In this document: positions 51,996-60,708 of the stretch, piece after piece
Layout: the number at the start of each line of letters is the position of its first letter
Numbering within the stretch: the stretch's first letter is position 1
Source of the DNA: Planctomycetota bacterium
GTDB lineage: Bacteria; Planctomycetota; UBA1135; GCA-002686595
NCBI GenBank assembly: GCA_012960475.1
Contig: DUBE01000063.1
Location: forward strand, 124,001 to 188,000
DNA: 64,000 bases
Direction of reading: 5' to 3'
The notes under the pieces: model-generated
What the model was told of the DNA's origin: nothing
Seen by the model: only the letters and a program-made list of their open reading frames with translations
Databases searched by the model: none
Translations under genes and position numbers: made by a program

Positions 51996-53345
51996 TCAAG
52001 GGCTAGAGACGGGTGTGGACTCTTCTGGTCCTAATGGAGGATCCTTTTGGCTGGTTTCGGACGTTGATTGGTTCCCCTGAGAATCCTCCACCACGGGGTC
52101 GCCCTTGGCCGCTGCTCTGAACTCCTGACGCATCTCTCGCCCTCCGGGCAGGAGGCTGGCCAGACCGCCGATCAAGCCAACCGCCAACAACTCAAGGCGC
52201 CAGGCCAGGCTTGTCCCAACTCCCAGAGCCCAGGATCCCCCCGCCATGCGGAACAGGCCTCCAAAGAGGATCTCGCCCACTCCGAGCCCACCGGGTGCCA
52301 ACGGAATCGCGCTGAGGGTATTGGCCACTGTGCTGATCACCAGGATCTGGTGGAAGCTGACTTCTTCTCCCAGCCCTCGGGCCAGCCAGAAAATCGCCAG
52401 GGCGCTGGTGAAATGGTTGGCGAAAGAGAGGCCTAGGGCACAGAGAACGACTTTGGGCCGCTGGGCCAGCTCTTGCCCGACCCGATCCAAGTCCACCAAG
52501 ACCGATCCCTTTGGCAGGCGTTTGAGACGCTCTTGCAAGCGCAGCCAACGGCGCGGGCCCTCCAGGGAGTAGACCACCCAGGCGAGAGTCAGCCCCGCCG
52601 CAGCAGCAGCTACAGGCAGGCGTAGACTTTCGAAGCGCAAATCGCTGGTGGACACTGCGGCCAGGGCCACCAATGTCATGGCCCAGAGCCCAAAGACCCG
52701 ATCCGCCACCACCGTGACCACCGCCGCGCTGCGTCGTTCGGGATGGCCCCGGGCAGCGATCCAACCGCGGGCAAGATCACCGCCAGAAAGACCTGGCAGG
52801 ATCACATTGAAGAACAGGCCTGTGTAGGTGATACGCAGGGCGTTCAACCAAGAGGTGGGACATCCCGCCGCGTGCAGCAGCAACCACCATCGAGTGTTGA
52901 TCAGCAGGGTCGCAAAGATGAGGGCGGCTAGCCCCAGGGGCAGAGTGTTGCCGTCGGCGCTCTTGAGGATGCTGCTTAGCCCGGGTCGCACTTCGACACC
53001 ATCGAGCTCGATTCCGTCGATCGAGCCCTTGCCTTCGTGGCCTACGTGAATCGTCAGGGTGGTGCCGCGAGCGAGTTCAGGCAACAGGGCCCCTATTTCC
53101 TCCGGAGGTGCGGCCTCTGGCTCGAACTCGATTTCGCCCTTGAGTTCCTTACTGCGCCAGTTGCCCTCCAGCAGTGAAAGGGGTGCGCTCCAACTGACCG
53201 GAACGCCTCCATCCTTTGATGCACGCAGGACCAGGTGGTCCCCAAGAGAGACCTGGGCCAGGGCGTACCAAAGAAAGGAGAGGGCCAGAGCGATGCCCAC
53301 CCAACGCATCCAGGAGCGGCTCGAGGCACTGGATTGCTCAGACAT
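51996..53345 (-). CDS. Lysylphosphatidylglycerol synthase-TM/flippase-like integral membrane protein
   Basis: 449 aa. The first helix (GIALALSFLWYALAQV) is followed by an insert of about 100 residues, partly periplasmic, and then 7-8 hydrophobic helices. Family-like segments are LLINTRWWLLLHAAG, NALRITYTGLFFNVILPGLSGGDLARGW, VVADRVFGLWAM and IPLAPGGLGVGEILFGGLF. These match the UPF0104/lysylphosphatidylglycerol synthase membrane region, known from MprF and lone flippase-like proteins. No aminoacyl-transferase domain is present, so a lipid-transport role is more likely. The upstream lipoprotein gene overlaps its start by 8 bases. Confidence 0.82.
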   Translation of the reverse strand: MSEQSSASSRSWMRWVGIALALSFLWYALAQVSLGDHLVLRASKDGGVPVSWSAPLSLLEGNWRSKELKGEIEFEPEAAPPEEIGALLPELARGTTLTIHVGHEGKGSIDGIELDGVEVRPGLSSILKSADGNTLPLGLAALIFATLLINTRWWLLLHAAGCPTSWLNALRITYTGLFFNVILPGLSGGDLARGWIAARGHPERRSAAVVTVVADRVFGLWAMTLVALAAVSTSDLRFESLRLPVAAAAAGLTLAWVVYSLEGPRRWLRLQERLKRLPKGSVLVDLDRVGQELAQRPKVVLCALGLSFANHFTSALAIFWLARGLGEEVSFHQILVISTVANTLSAIPLAPGGLGVGEILFGGLFRMAGGSWALGVGTSLAWRLELLAVGLIGGLASLLPGGREMRQEFRAAAKGDPVVEDSQGNQSTSETSQKDPPLGPEESTPVSSP

Positions 53346-54687
53346 TCTCTGTGTCGTTGATGGCTGGGTCCGTTGGACTGCCTACGGGGGCCTCGGTTGC
53401 GTTGCTGGTGGGCGGTACCGAGGTCTCGGTGGTTGGAGAGGTTTGAGCTTGTTGAGCGAACTCCCGCCACCAGGCCTCCCACTCCTCCTTGCGCCGGGTT
53501 CCGGGGCCTTCCGGAGCCAGGGCCGTCAGGGCACGCAGAGCCGAGGCCCGCGAGGCTTCATCAAAGGTGACCATGTCGTAGCTGATTGCGATCACCAGGT
53601 TGATTACGCGCAGGCGCGTGTTGTTGCGCAAACCCGGATCCATGTCCCCGGGTAGATTGAGTCCTCCTGCAGCCAGCTGGTCGAGCACGCGCTGCACCAC
53701 GAGCCCCTCTCCTGGCACGATGGGGAACAAACCGAACACACGGGTGCGCGCCACGCGACCCTGTGAATCTGGCTGACTGGGGCTCAGACTGTCAAGGGCT
53801 TCCAGAACGAACCCTGGACCGAGGAATCGCATTCCTGTTTCCATCGCTGCTGCGCGAACCAAAGGGTCGAAGTCTCTCAACCCCGAACCCAGAGCCATGG
53901 CAAGCGCACGCCCTTCGAGGGTGCGTGCAAGCTGGAACAGAATCGGCTTCATCTCTTCGGTGGCCTTGTCGCGTTCAGCCACGGCCTCGAGAGCCTTGAG
54001 CACACGCCAGAGACCCTGCAAGTCGAGTTCCCGATCGAGCAGATCCTCCGCAGATGTCTGCAGGTTCTGGATTCCCTCCCCGGGGGCATCGTTCCAAGCA
54101 GAAATGAGATGCCTTAGCAACTCACTCACATCGTCCGCCTCTGCGGGAACCCTTGGTGGATCCGCGGGTGCCGACACCTTGAGCTTGAGAAGCCACGGGC
54201 CCATGCCCAACAGGGCCCGCTCCCGTGCCAGGCGGCCGGGACAATGGCTTGCATAACGGGCGAGTTGCCGGATCAGGCGCAGTTCCGCTGCCAGGCTGTC
54301 GCTGGGGACCCTGAGAAGATCGAGCAGTTGGTGCAAGGCTTCAAGGCTGGGGTCGCCCACATAGACCTGGTCTGATCCCACCTGATCGAGGATCTGGCCC
54401 GCCTGCGCCGCGACCCCGACAGCCTGCTCATGCACCGAATCCAGTAGGTCCCCATCATCCTCCAGGGCTACCGCAACCCCCACCGTGGCTCCCAGTACAG
54501 CGACTCGACCTGTCAAGTCCAACACAAGCTCGTCCGAGAAGCCGCGCAACTCGACCACGTGACGCAATTGATCATTGCTGTCCAAAAGCTCATCGAGATT
54601 GTGGGAGGCAGCTGGACCGGAAACGCAGGAGGCCAAGAGTGCCCCCAGAGTGGCGGCGGGGATCAATCGTAGAAGGGTGCTGCCCAT
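53338..54687 (-). CDS. Lipoprotein with helical (HEAT/ARM-like) repeats
   Basis: 449 aa. The signal LLRLIPAATLGALLASCVSG carries the lipobox LASC. The mature part is helical, Leu/Ala/Asp-rich, with repeat-like segments such as ALAMALGSGLRDFDPLVRAAAMETGMRFLGP. The C-terminus is a Thr/Pro/Ser-rich disordered tail. No catalytic motif is visible. The end overlaps the start of the flippase-like gene by 8 bases, so the two are probably a pair acting at the periplasmic membrane face. Confidence 0.7.
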   Translation of the reverse strand: MGSTLLRLIPAATLGALLASCVSGPAASHNLDELLDSNDQLRHVVELRGFSDELVLDLTGRVAVLGATVGVAVALEDDGDLLDSVHEQAVGVAAQAGQILDQVGSDQVYVGDPSLEALHQLLDLLRVPSDSLAAELRLIRQLARYASHCPGRLARERALLGMGPWLLKLKVSAPADPPRVPAEADDVSELLRHLISAWNDAPGEGIQNLQTSAEDLLDRELDLQGLWRVLKALEAVAERDKATEEMKPILFQLARTLEGRALAMALGSGLRDFDPLVRAAAMETGMRFLGPGFVLEALDSLSPSQPDSQGRVARTRVFGLFPIVPGEGLVVQRVLDQLAAGGLNLPGDMDPGLRNNTRLRVINLVIAISYDMVTFDEASRASALRALTALAPEGPGTRRKEEWEAWWREFAQQAQTSPTTETSVPPTSNATEAPVGSPTDPAINDTENV

Positions 54688-54771
54688 TAGTTGAGTCTAG
54701 GGACTCGGTGGACGAGGTCCAAGGGGCAGCGGAGTTCTTTGGGAGATGCCCTTGTCGCCGGACCGGGCATG

Positions 54772-54796
54772 CTGCTCGGCCGATCCTGCCGAGCAG
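54772..54796 (-). terminator. Hairpin downstream of tmRNA
   Basis: CTGCTCGG pairs with CCGAGCAG, 8 bp with a 9-base loop, 14 bases beyond the tmRNA CCA end. There is no U tract, so the terminator call is tentative. Confidence 0.4.
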
Positions 54797-54810
54797 GCAG
54801 GACCAGGCAA

Positions 54811-55168
54811 TGGTGGAGGCGGGGGGAATTGAACCCCCGTCCCGGAGCCGCCAGCCCCGGACGTCTACGCGTGTGTTCCGTGCTCAGTTTCTCGTCTTCC
54901 AGCTGCCCACGGACAGGCGGCGTTTCAGACCAGCCTCAGAAAAGTCTCGTCGGGTTGCCCTGAGGCGCAACTCTCCGACCAGCCCGTTGTTGTCGTCTCT
55001 GCGGGGCCACGGGCGCTCCCCGCAGAGACGGCGGCTGATAAATCAGGCCGCGAGTTCAAAATTGTTGGCAGTTAAAAATTGCCGTCCCGGGATGTTGACG
55101 GGGTGACCTGGGATCCCCGACGCGCAGTCCAAAGTCGCACGAGAACCGGTCGAAACCAGTGCGCCCCC
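54811..55168 (-). ncRNA. ssrA: Transfer-messenger RNA (tmRNA)
   Basis: About 358 nt. The 5' end GGGGGCGCACTGGTTTCGAC and the 3' end with ACGCGTAGACGTCCGG, the T arm GGGGGTTCAATTCCCCC and GCCTCCACCA form the tRNA-like half. The acceptor stem is GGGGGCG/CGCCTCC with one G-U. The message part (55069 down to 55043) reads GCC AAC AAT TTT GAA CTC GCG GCC TGA, a short tag ANNFELAA ending in the usual LAA-type degron. Together with SmpB it frees ribosomes stalled on broken mRNA. smpB lies 228 bases upstream on the same strand. Confidence 0.97.
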
Positions 55169-55396
55169 AGTTGCTTGGTGTCATTATCGACTGTTGGAGC
55201 CAGAAGGTCAAGCAGGGTGCTGCCCCCTTTCGTTCTCGAAATGGGACCTGGACAGCTTCTGGAGTGGTCGGGCCCAGATGGCGAGCGGTTGATGCGCCTT
55301 GGGGGTCTTTTTAGAAGGCCTGGAAAATTCGACCCTACAAGTGCGCAGCACCGCCCTGGGCTGGGGCCGCCTAGCAGGACCCTTCTCACATTTTCT

Positions 55397-55873
55397 TCAG
55401 CGCCGCTCGTTGCGCTTCGCCTCACGAGCGTTTTCACGTTTGTCGTCCCGCTCCCGTGTAGCGGCCCGCTTGTCATGCATTTTCTTTCCCCTCACCAAAG
55501 CGATCTTGAGCTTGGCATGTTGGCGTAGGAAGTACAGGGACAAGGGCACGATTGTAACTCCCTTCTCACGGCTGGCTCGTTCCAGGCCCGCGATCTCACG
55601 CTTGTGGGCCAACAACTTGCGGGTGCGGGTTGGCTCGTGGTTCTGTTTGCCCGCGTGCACATATTCAGGGATGTGGGTCCCCACCAGGAACAGCTCCCCG
55701 CCCTTGGCGCGCACATGGGCTTCGGCCAGGCTGCAACGCCCAGTGCGCAGGCTCTTGACCTCGCTTCCGAGCAGCACCAGGCCCACCTCGAGTTCCTGCA
55801 GGATCAGGTACTCGTGGCGCACCTTGCGGTTCTGGGCCACCAGGCGTGGAGCATCGGGGTCGATCTTCTTCAT
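55397..55873 (-). CDS. smpB: SsrA-binding protein SmpB
   Basis: 158 aa from the ATG at 55873. The family sequence is clear: VAQNRKVRHEYLILQELEVG, LLGSEVKSLRTGRCSLAEAH, YVHAGKQNHEPTRTRKLLAHKREI and VPLSLYFLRQHAKLKIALVRGKK. The C-terminal tail (DKRAATRERDDKRENAREAK) is basic, as needed to enter the mRNA channel. It escorts tmRNA to stalled ribosomes. The adjacency with ssrA is meaningful and occurs in many bacteria. Confidence 0.96.
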   Translation of the reverse strand: MKKIDPDAPRLVAQNRKVRHEYLILQELEVGLVLLGSEVKSLRTGRCSLAEAHVRAKGGELFLVGTHIPEYVHAGKQNHEPTRTRKLLAHKREIAGLERASREKGVTIVPLSLYFLRQHAKLKIALVRGKKMHDKRAATRERDDKRENAREAKRNERR

Positions 55874-55988
55874 GTGCGCTCCTATATTGCCAGGGCTGGG
55901 CCCAGGTGCGCGCCTCCAAGTCTCATTGGGAATTTCAGGGGGCCGCGTTGACGGATTGGGGCAGGTCTCTGTAAGGTCCGCGCCCCTA

Positions 55989-56075
55989 GCCCGGGTGGCG
56001 GAATTGGTAGACGCGCATGGTTCAGGTCCATGTTCCTGCAAAGGAGTGGGGGTTCGACTCCCCCCTCGGGCACCA
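55989..56075 (+). tRNA. tRNA-Leu (anticodon CAG)
   Basis: 87 nt with encoded CCA. The acceptor GCCCGGG pairs with CTCGGGC. The D region is TGGCGGAATTGGTAGACGC, the anticodon stem CATGG/CCATG encloses TTCAGGT (CAG), the type II variable arm is TTCCTGCAAAGGAG, and GGGGGTTCGACTCCCCC is the T arm. Confidence 0.97.
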
Positions 56076-56194
56076 CATCCCTTTGGAGGTGGCTGAACGG
56101 AGGCCCGCCAAGCCGTGCCTGGCGCTCGCCGGGAGACCGTGAGCGATTTGTGGTCGAGCGGTACATCGAAGTCGCTTCGCCTCTCGGAGAGACC

Positions 56195-56371
56195 ATGAGC
56201 AATCCCAAGACCTCGACTCAATCCGCAGCTCCCGGTTTCGGAGCCTTGCTGCGAGCAAACTTGGTGGTCTTGGCCGCTGTGGGTGTGTTTGTGGCCCTTG
56301 CCTATCTGCTCTGGCGTGGAGCGGCAGCCCTCTTTCCAGAAATCGGGTGGTTGCAGGGCCCTTTGAACTGA
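56195..56371 (+). CDS. Small single-pass membrane protein
   Basis: 58 aa from the ATG at 56195, which has GGAGAG four bases upstream. A short Ser/Thr/Pro-rich N-terminus leads to one helix (LVVLAAVGVFVALAYLLW) and a brief aromatic tail. The length and position, between tRNA-Leu and rsmG, fit small secretion or envelope proteins, but no family is assigned. It converges on rsmG with 18 bases between stops. Confidence 0.6.
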   Translation: MSNPKTSTQSAAPGFGALLRANLVVLAAVGVFVALAYLLWRGAAALFPEIGWLQGPLN

Positions 56372-56389
56372 CCTGCGTCAGCAGGAGAC

Positions 56390-57184
56390 TCAACGCCCGG
56401 CGCCGCCAGGAGCCCTGTAGATCAACAGAGCACGCTTGCCCGCATCATTGGGCAGTTCGTACTCCACCACCGTGTCAAAGTGGAATCCCAGGCGTTGCGC
56501 CTCCCGCTCGCCTGCCCGCATCTCCCGGGACCAGGTGGCGCCCTTGAAGAGGATCAGCTCGTTGAAGCGGTGGCGCACCTTGCGCAACAAGCGAACGGTC
56601 TCCCGTACACTCGAAAGGGCTCTGGCCATAACCACGTCGACTCCAGCCTCGCCCAAGTGATCTTCTCCACGGGCTTCGACGACGGACACATTGGGCAGGG
56701 CCATGGACGCTGCCGCCGCTTCCAAGAAGCGCACTCTTCTTCCGCGGGACTCGCAGAGGGTGACCGAGCAGTTGGGCTCGGCCAGGGCCACGGGAAACCC
56801 TGGGAAGCCGCCACCTGAGCCCAGGTCGAGCACCTTGCGACCAAGCAGAGGCAAGAGCCGAGCGGCCTTCCAACAATCAAGGTAGTGCTTGACCGCCATG
56901 TCCTGGGGGGAGGTGATGGCAGTCAAATTGACCCGCTGATTCCAGTCCAGCAGCAATTCTGCATGATCCGCGCAACGCTCAAGATAGTTCGGAGGCACGT
57001 CATTCTCTTCCGCGAAGGCTGCCACCAGGGCCGACATGATCAGGTTGCGGGAGGGCAACGGCCCCTCCCATATGGGCTCAAGATCCTTATCGGGGTCTTC
57101 CTCGGGCTTGGCAGAGGATTCTTTGGCCGCGTGATCGTCCCCCACTTCGTCAGGCTCGTCAGGGGCAGGGGGCTTGGGTTGCAT
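56390..57184 (-). CDS. rsmG: 16S rRNA (guanine527-N7)-methyltransferase
   Basis: 264 aa. The start at 57184 gives a charged N-terminal extension of about 50 residues; a start at the internal Met (MSALVAAFAEENDVPPNYL) would give the usual 215 aa. The core has LDWNQRVNLTAITSPQDMAVKHYLD, the SAM loop VLDLGSGGGFPGFPVAL, CESRGRRVRFLEAAA and VMARALSSV. It methylates G527 of 16S rRNA; loss gives low-level streptomycin resistance in other bacteria. It lies between a small membrane protein gene and tRNA-Trp. Confidence 0.94.
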   Translation of the reverse strand: MQPKPPAPDEPDEVGDDHAAKESSAKPEEDPDKDLEPIWEGPLPSRNLIMSALVAAFAEENDVPPNYLERCADHAELLLDWNQRVNLTAITSPQDMAVKHYLDCWKAARLLPLLGRKVLDLGSGGGFPGFPVALAEPNCSVTLCESRGRRVRFLEAAAASMALPNVSVVEARGEDHLGEAGVDVVMARALSSVRETVRLLRKVRHRFNELILFKGATWSREMRAGEREAQRLGFHFDTVVEYELPNDAGKRALLIYRAPGGAGR

Positions 57185-57234
57185 GCTGAATCGGAATCAC
57201 GCTGGTTCATCGGGGCCAGCATCTGAAGGAGGGC

Positions 57235-57311
57235 TGGCAGGGGCGGAGGGACTCGAACCCCCAGCCTACTGATTTGGAATCAGTCGCTCTAACCATTAGA
57301 GCTACGCCCCT
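57235..57311 (-). tRNA. tRNA-Trp (anticodon CCA)
   Basis: 77 nt with encoded CCA after discriminator G. The acceptor AGGGGCG pairs with CGCCCCT. The D arm is GCTCTAATGGTTAGAGC, the anticodon stem ACTGA/TCAGT encloses TTCCAAA, giving CCA, and the T arm is GGGGGTTCGAGTCCCTC with one imperfect pair. Confidence 0.97.
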
Positions 57312-57526
57312 TCCGGGCAGGGAGCCTAGGCCCCAGAGGGCCTCAGTGCAACGATGAAGTGGCCTGCCCAGACCCCCTGAGCCGCTTGGATCCCCGCCCT
57401 GCTTCTGCTTCAGTCATGGAGAGATGAGATTGACACGGGGAGGGCGCAGTCCCTCAGGTACCCTCTGCTTGCGCCACGATGGACCTGGGCTTGGGGAGCC
57501 TGCTTGATCCGTGGCCCGACCCATTC

Positions 57527-59017
57527 ATGACGGACACTCCCAGAAGACGTCGGCCCAGACGCCGCAGAGATTCAGCGGACAACTCGCGGGGCGAGAGCCG
57601 TGGTAACCCTGAACACAAATCGGGATCCGAGCCGCAAGGTACTTTGAGCCATCGCGAGAAACGCAGGGCGGAGCGACGTTCCGAGCGTAAGGAAGTCCGT
57701 CGTCCGCGCAAGGGATCCCAGATCAAGGCCGAGGTGCACAAGATGCACAAGGATGAGATCGACCCGCGTGCCTTGGACCGGGACGCTCGGCGCGTGGTGA
57801 CGCGCCTCCAGCAGCATGGATTTGAGGCCTACTTTGTGGGAGGCTGCGTTCGTGACCTGTTGGTCGGTCGCAGGCCCAAGGATTTTGATGTCGCCACCGA
57901 CGCTACGCCCCATGAAATCCGACGCCTATTCCGCAACGGACGCATCATCGGGCGGCGTTTCCGACTGGTGCATGTGCACTACGGGGACAACATCATCGAG
58001 ACCAGTACATTCCGTTGTGAGCCTCCCGAAAAAAAAGGCGATGATGATCTCCTTATTATCGAGGACAATGAGTTCGGATCCGCTGAGGAAGATGCGCAAC
58101 GCCGAGATTTCACCGTCAACGCCCTCTTTCTGAATCCCAGCACCTACGAAATCCACGACTGGGTTGAAGGCATGGACGATCTCGAGTCCCGCCTGCTGCG
58201 CACGATCGGTGACCCAATGGTGCGCCTGGCGGAAGACCCTGTCCGCATTCTGCGGGCGGTCAAGTTTGCCACGCGCCTTGACTTTGAGATCGAAGAGGGC
58301 ACCTGGCAGGCCATGGTGGAGTTGGCGGAGCACCTGGGTCGTTCAGCCCCCCCGAGGGTGCTCGAGGAAATTCTACGGTTGTTGCGCTCCGGCTCGGCCT
58401 TGGGTGCCATGAAGATGCTGCGGGCGGCGAGGGGCTTGAAGGTCATTTTTCCAGAACTGGACGAACGTCTTGGGGAACGGGACGCAGACGATCACGAGGT
58501 CCAGCAGCGCGCTGCACTCTTCTGGCGCCTGCTGGAGGCCCTGGATCAACGGGTGCACAGTGGACTAGAGCCAAGCAACGCGCTGTTGCTGGCGGTACTG
58601 TTTGCGCCTCTGGTGGAGAAATCCTTCCTCCCAGAGCACAATCAGCTGGATCGTTTGCGCATCGCCGAGCAGTGCCTGGCCTCAACCGCAGAAAGCGCGC
58701 GCCTGGCCAAGCGCGATACAGGTCGGGCCGCGCGCATCCTGGCCAATCACCCACTGTTCGTGATGCAGCCCGAGCAACGTTTCAGTCCGCTGCTGTTTGC
58801 CCTGACATCTGAATTTGAAGAGTCCCTGGCCTTTTTCGGCCTCAGGGTTCAAGCCCGAGGGAAGGGGTGGGATGTGTTCGAGGCCTGGGAAGAGCGTCTG
58901 GCCAGAGCTCTGCAGGCGGATGAAGAGGAGCTGGAGGGGGAGCGCAAGCGTGTCCGTGGACGCAGGCGGACCCGCCGACCCCATAGGGGAGGTCGCGGCC
59001 GATCCAAGCCGGGGTAA
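57527..59017 (+). CDS. pcnB: Poly(A) polymerase-type nucleotidyltransferase (PcnB-like)
   Basis: About 496 aa from the ATG at 57527 (MTDTPRRRRPRRRRD); an in-frame ATG at 57479 adds 16 residues. A very basic N-terminus precedes the nucleotidyltransferase head with FEAYFVGGCVRDLLVGRR, the Asp pair KDFDVATDATP and RRDFTVNALFLNPS. FRNGRIIGRRFRLVHVHYGDNIIE is the element typical of PcnB over CCA-adding enzymes. RMVRLAEDPVRILRAVKFA-like core and an Arg-rich C-terminal tail follow. It would add 3' A tails that mark RNA for decay. It is a second class II enzyme besides the one at 6226. Confidence 0.87.
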   Translation: MTDTPRRRRPRRRRDSADNSRGESRGNPEHKSGSEPQGTLSHREKRRAERRSERKEVRRPRKGSQIKAEVHKMHKDEIDPRALDRDARRVVTRLQQHGFEAYFVGGCVRDLLVGRRPKDFDVATDATPHEIRRLFRNGRIIGRRFRLVHVHYGDNIIETSTFRCEPPEKKGDDDLLIIEDNEFGSAEEDAQRRDFTVNALFLNPSTYEIHDWVEGMDDLESRLLRTIGDPMVRLAEDPVRILRAVKFATRLDFEIEEGTWQAMVELAEHLGRSAPPRVLEEILRLLRSGSALGAMKMLRAARGLKVIFPELDERLGERDADDHEVQQRAALFWRLLEALDQRVHSGLEPSNALLLAVLFAPLVEKSFLPEHNQLDRLRIAEQCLASTAESARLAKRDTGRAARILANHPLFVMQPEQRFSPLLFALTSEFEESLAFFGLRVQARGKGWDVFEAWEERLARALQADEEELEGERKRVRGRRRTRRPHRGGRGRSKPG

Positions 59018-59401
59018 TCATTCACAGATCCAAGTAAGGGGCTTGTGAGAGCCGCCTTCAGTCCCCGTGGCCTGGACCCGACCCCCCTCAGGGAGCTACC
59101 TCAAGGACAGGGTCCAATCTGAGACGCTCAGGGGGCTCCTATTCAAGACCGGGCAACATTTTCCTGATTCACCCGTGCAATGGCCTCGTTGTGCTGTACT
59201 GTTCCCGTGTGCGGTAGGAACCGGGAATGAGGCCCCACTTTCTCCTCTCTCCACCCCCCCCGACCCTGACCAATGCGGTGAGTCGTTGTCGGACGGAAGG
59301 AGGAGCCCAAGAAGGCTTCGCGGGAAGCACCTGGTTCCAACCTGCGCCACAGCCCCCCTGCGGCGTAGGAGTGGCGGCCCTCGGGTCGCCGCGAAGATGC
59401 T
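59018..59401 (+). ncRNA. Candidate structured RNA region ahead of a strong terminator
   Basis: About 384 bases without a protein gene. Several complementary elements are visible: TTCCCG...CGGGAA around 59201-59229, a pyrimidine tract CTCCTCTCTCC that can pair with GGAAGGAGGAG near 59299-59309, and GGCGGCC-CTC-GGGTCGCC near 59374-59390. The last leads into the terminator at 59402. It could be an independent small RNA or a long 3' leader of the pcnB message. It does not match SRP, 6S or RNase P RNA convincingly. Confidence 0.35.
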
Positions 59402-59435
59402 GGGGCGGTCCTTCTTGGACCGCCCCCTCTTTTTT
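59402..59435 (+). terminator. Strong rho-independent terminator
   Basis: GGGGCGGTCC-TTCTT-GGACCGCCCC is a perfect 10-bp stem with a 5-base loop, followed by CTCTTTTTT. It is the best intrinsic terminator in the window and lies 384 bases beyond the pcnB stop. Confidence 0.93.
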
Positions 59436-59534
59436 CGCCATAGCACACCCTGCAAGGCGGTCGCGTGATGGAGCACGAACCGTTTTTTTGCTGAGCCTTG
59501 GGCAGACCCTGCATACAGGTGGCACCATGGGTCC

Positions 59535-60680
59535 ATGTTGCGCCTCATGTCTACTGTGCTTTGGGCTCTGACTCTGCCCATGGCGTGGTCGCACCTGGGT
59601 TCCACCGAATCACCTCCTCGGGCCGTCCTGCCCGCAGCTGAGGTTCACGGGGATCTTCAAGATGTGAGCGATGAAAGCCTGCGCAAGATCTGGTCGGCAC
59701 TGCCCAAAGAAGAGCGAAAAGAGATCTCAGCCTGGTACCGGGCGGAGTGTGACCGTCGTCGCACCCTTGCACGCCAATTGGAGCGCCACGTCTTCCACTC
59801 ATTGAGAGAAGCGCGGGGAAATTGGGGGGAACTGGAGGCAGCGGGCGTCTACGACGGGGCCAAGCATGCTCCCGCTCAACCGATCATGCGCACGATGCTC
59901 GCACACCAGGACCCGAAGGTTGTGGCCGAACGCAAGCGCATGGGCCTCACCCAGGTCGAGCCCGCCCCCGCCTGGGTCTATGATTGGGCCACAGGCATGG
60001 TCCTGCAAAGCGAACAGCCCCTTGCCCCCGATCATCTCTTTGAACTGGCCCTGGCCGGTCGGGCGCCGGAGCAGGATCTGGCCATTGCCCTGATCGAGCA
60101 ATCACTGGACTTGGGCACTCTGCGCCCCATTCACAAGGCCTTTAGCCATACATACGCTTCCCGAACGGGCACGGCCTATTCCGGTATCAGCCTCTATGAC
60201 GCCTGGGGGTCGGGGGTCAAAATCGAAATGCCTGATGTGGAGTGTCTGGGGATCTTGCACGATGTGGAAGACGACTGGAGGTCTTTCCGTGCACCTGTGC
60301 CTGGCGGCCAGCAGGCGCCACTCTACAAGCGCATCGGCAAGATGTTTCACAGCATCCGGCGCGAGCGCGGCCTGGCTCAGGCCTTGGCGGCGAGCTACTT
60401 CAATGCGGATCCAACACTCGACCCCACCTATGCCTCGGCAACAGATCGCTTGCAGCTCTTCTGGACGAAGCACGATTCCGCCCTGGACGTGAGTCGAGGA
60501 ACCCTCCCTGCCAGTTCCGAATGGGACGCCTGGTGGGAGAGCTTGGCCCTACTGCAGACAGAAGAGGATCTACTCGAACGGGCCGCTCAGCGACGTATGT
60601 CCTTACGAGCAGAAGGAGTACGGCTGCGGGGCATCATGGTCTGGGTCCTGCGCGAGTGGGGAGCACTCAAGGACAAGTGA
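59535..60680 (+). CDS. Secreted hypothetical protein
   Basis: 381 aa. The signal peptide MLRLMSTVLWALTLPMAWSHLG starts at the ATG at 59535. The mature protein is mostly helical with charged stretches (LRKIWSALPKEERKEISAWYRAEC), a middle section with VYDWATGMVLQSEQPLAPDH, and a C-terminal helix bundle (LLERAAQRRMSLRAEGVRLRG). Length and codon use suggest a real gene. No family or active site is recognised. It converges on the flavoprotein gene with a 28-base gap. Confidence 0.7.
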   Translation: MLRLMSTVLWALTLPMAWSHLGSTESPPRAVLPAAEVHGDLQDVSDESLRKIWSALPKEERKEISAWYRAECDRRRTLARQLERHVFHSLREARGNWGELEAAGVYDGAKHAPAQPIMRTMLAHQDPKVVAERKRMGLTQVEPAPAWVYDWATGMVLQSEQPLAPDHLFELALAGRAPEQDLAIALIEQSLDLGTLRPIHKAFSHTYASRTGTAYSGISLYDAWGSGVKIEMPDVECLGILHDVEDDWRSFRAPVPGGQQAPLYKRIGKMFHSIRRERGLAQALAASYFNADPTLDPTYASATDRLQLFWTKHDSALDVSRGTLPASSEWDAWWESLALLQTEEDLLERAAQRRMSLRAEGVRLRGIMVWVLREWGALKDK

Positions 60681-60708
60681 TGCAGGGGAATCTGCATCAG
60701 GCTGGTTG

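Noticed and set aside
59018-59401. 6S, SRP or RNase P RNA
   Set aside because: A few short likenesses exist (for example GGAAGGAGGAGCC to the SRP loop), but the paired partner sequences and overall order do not fit.
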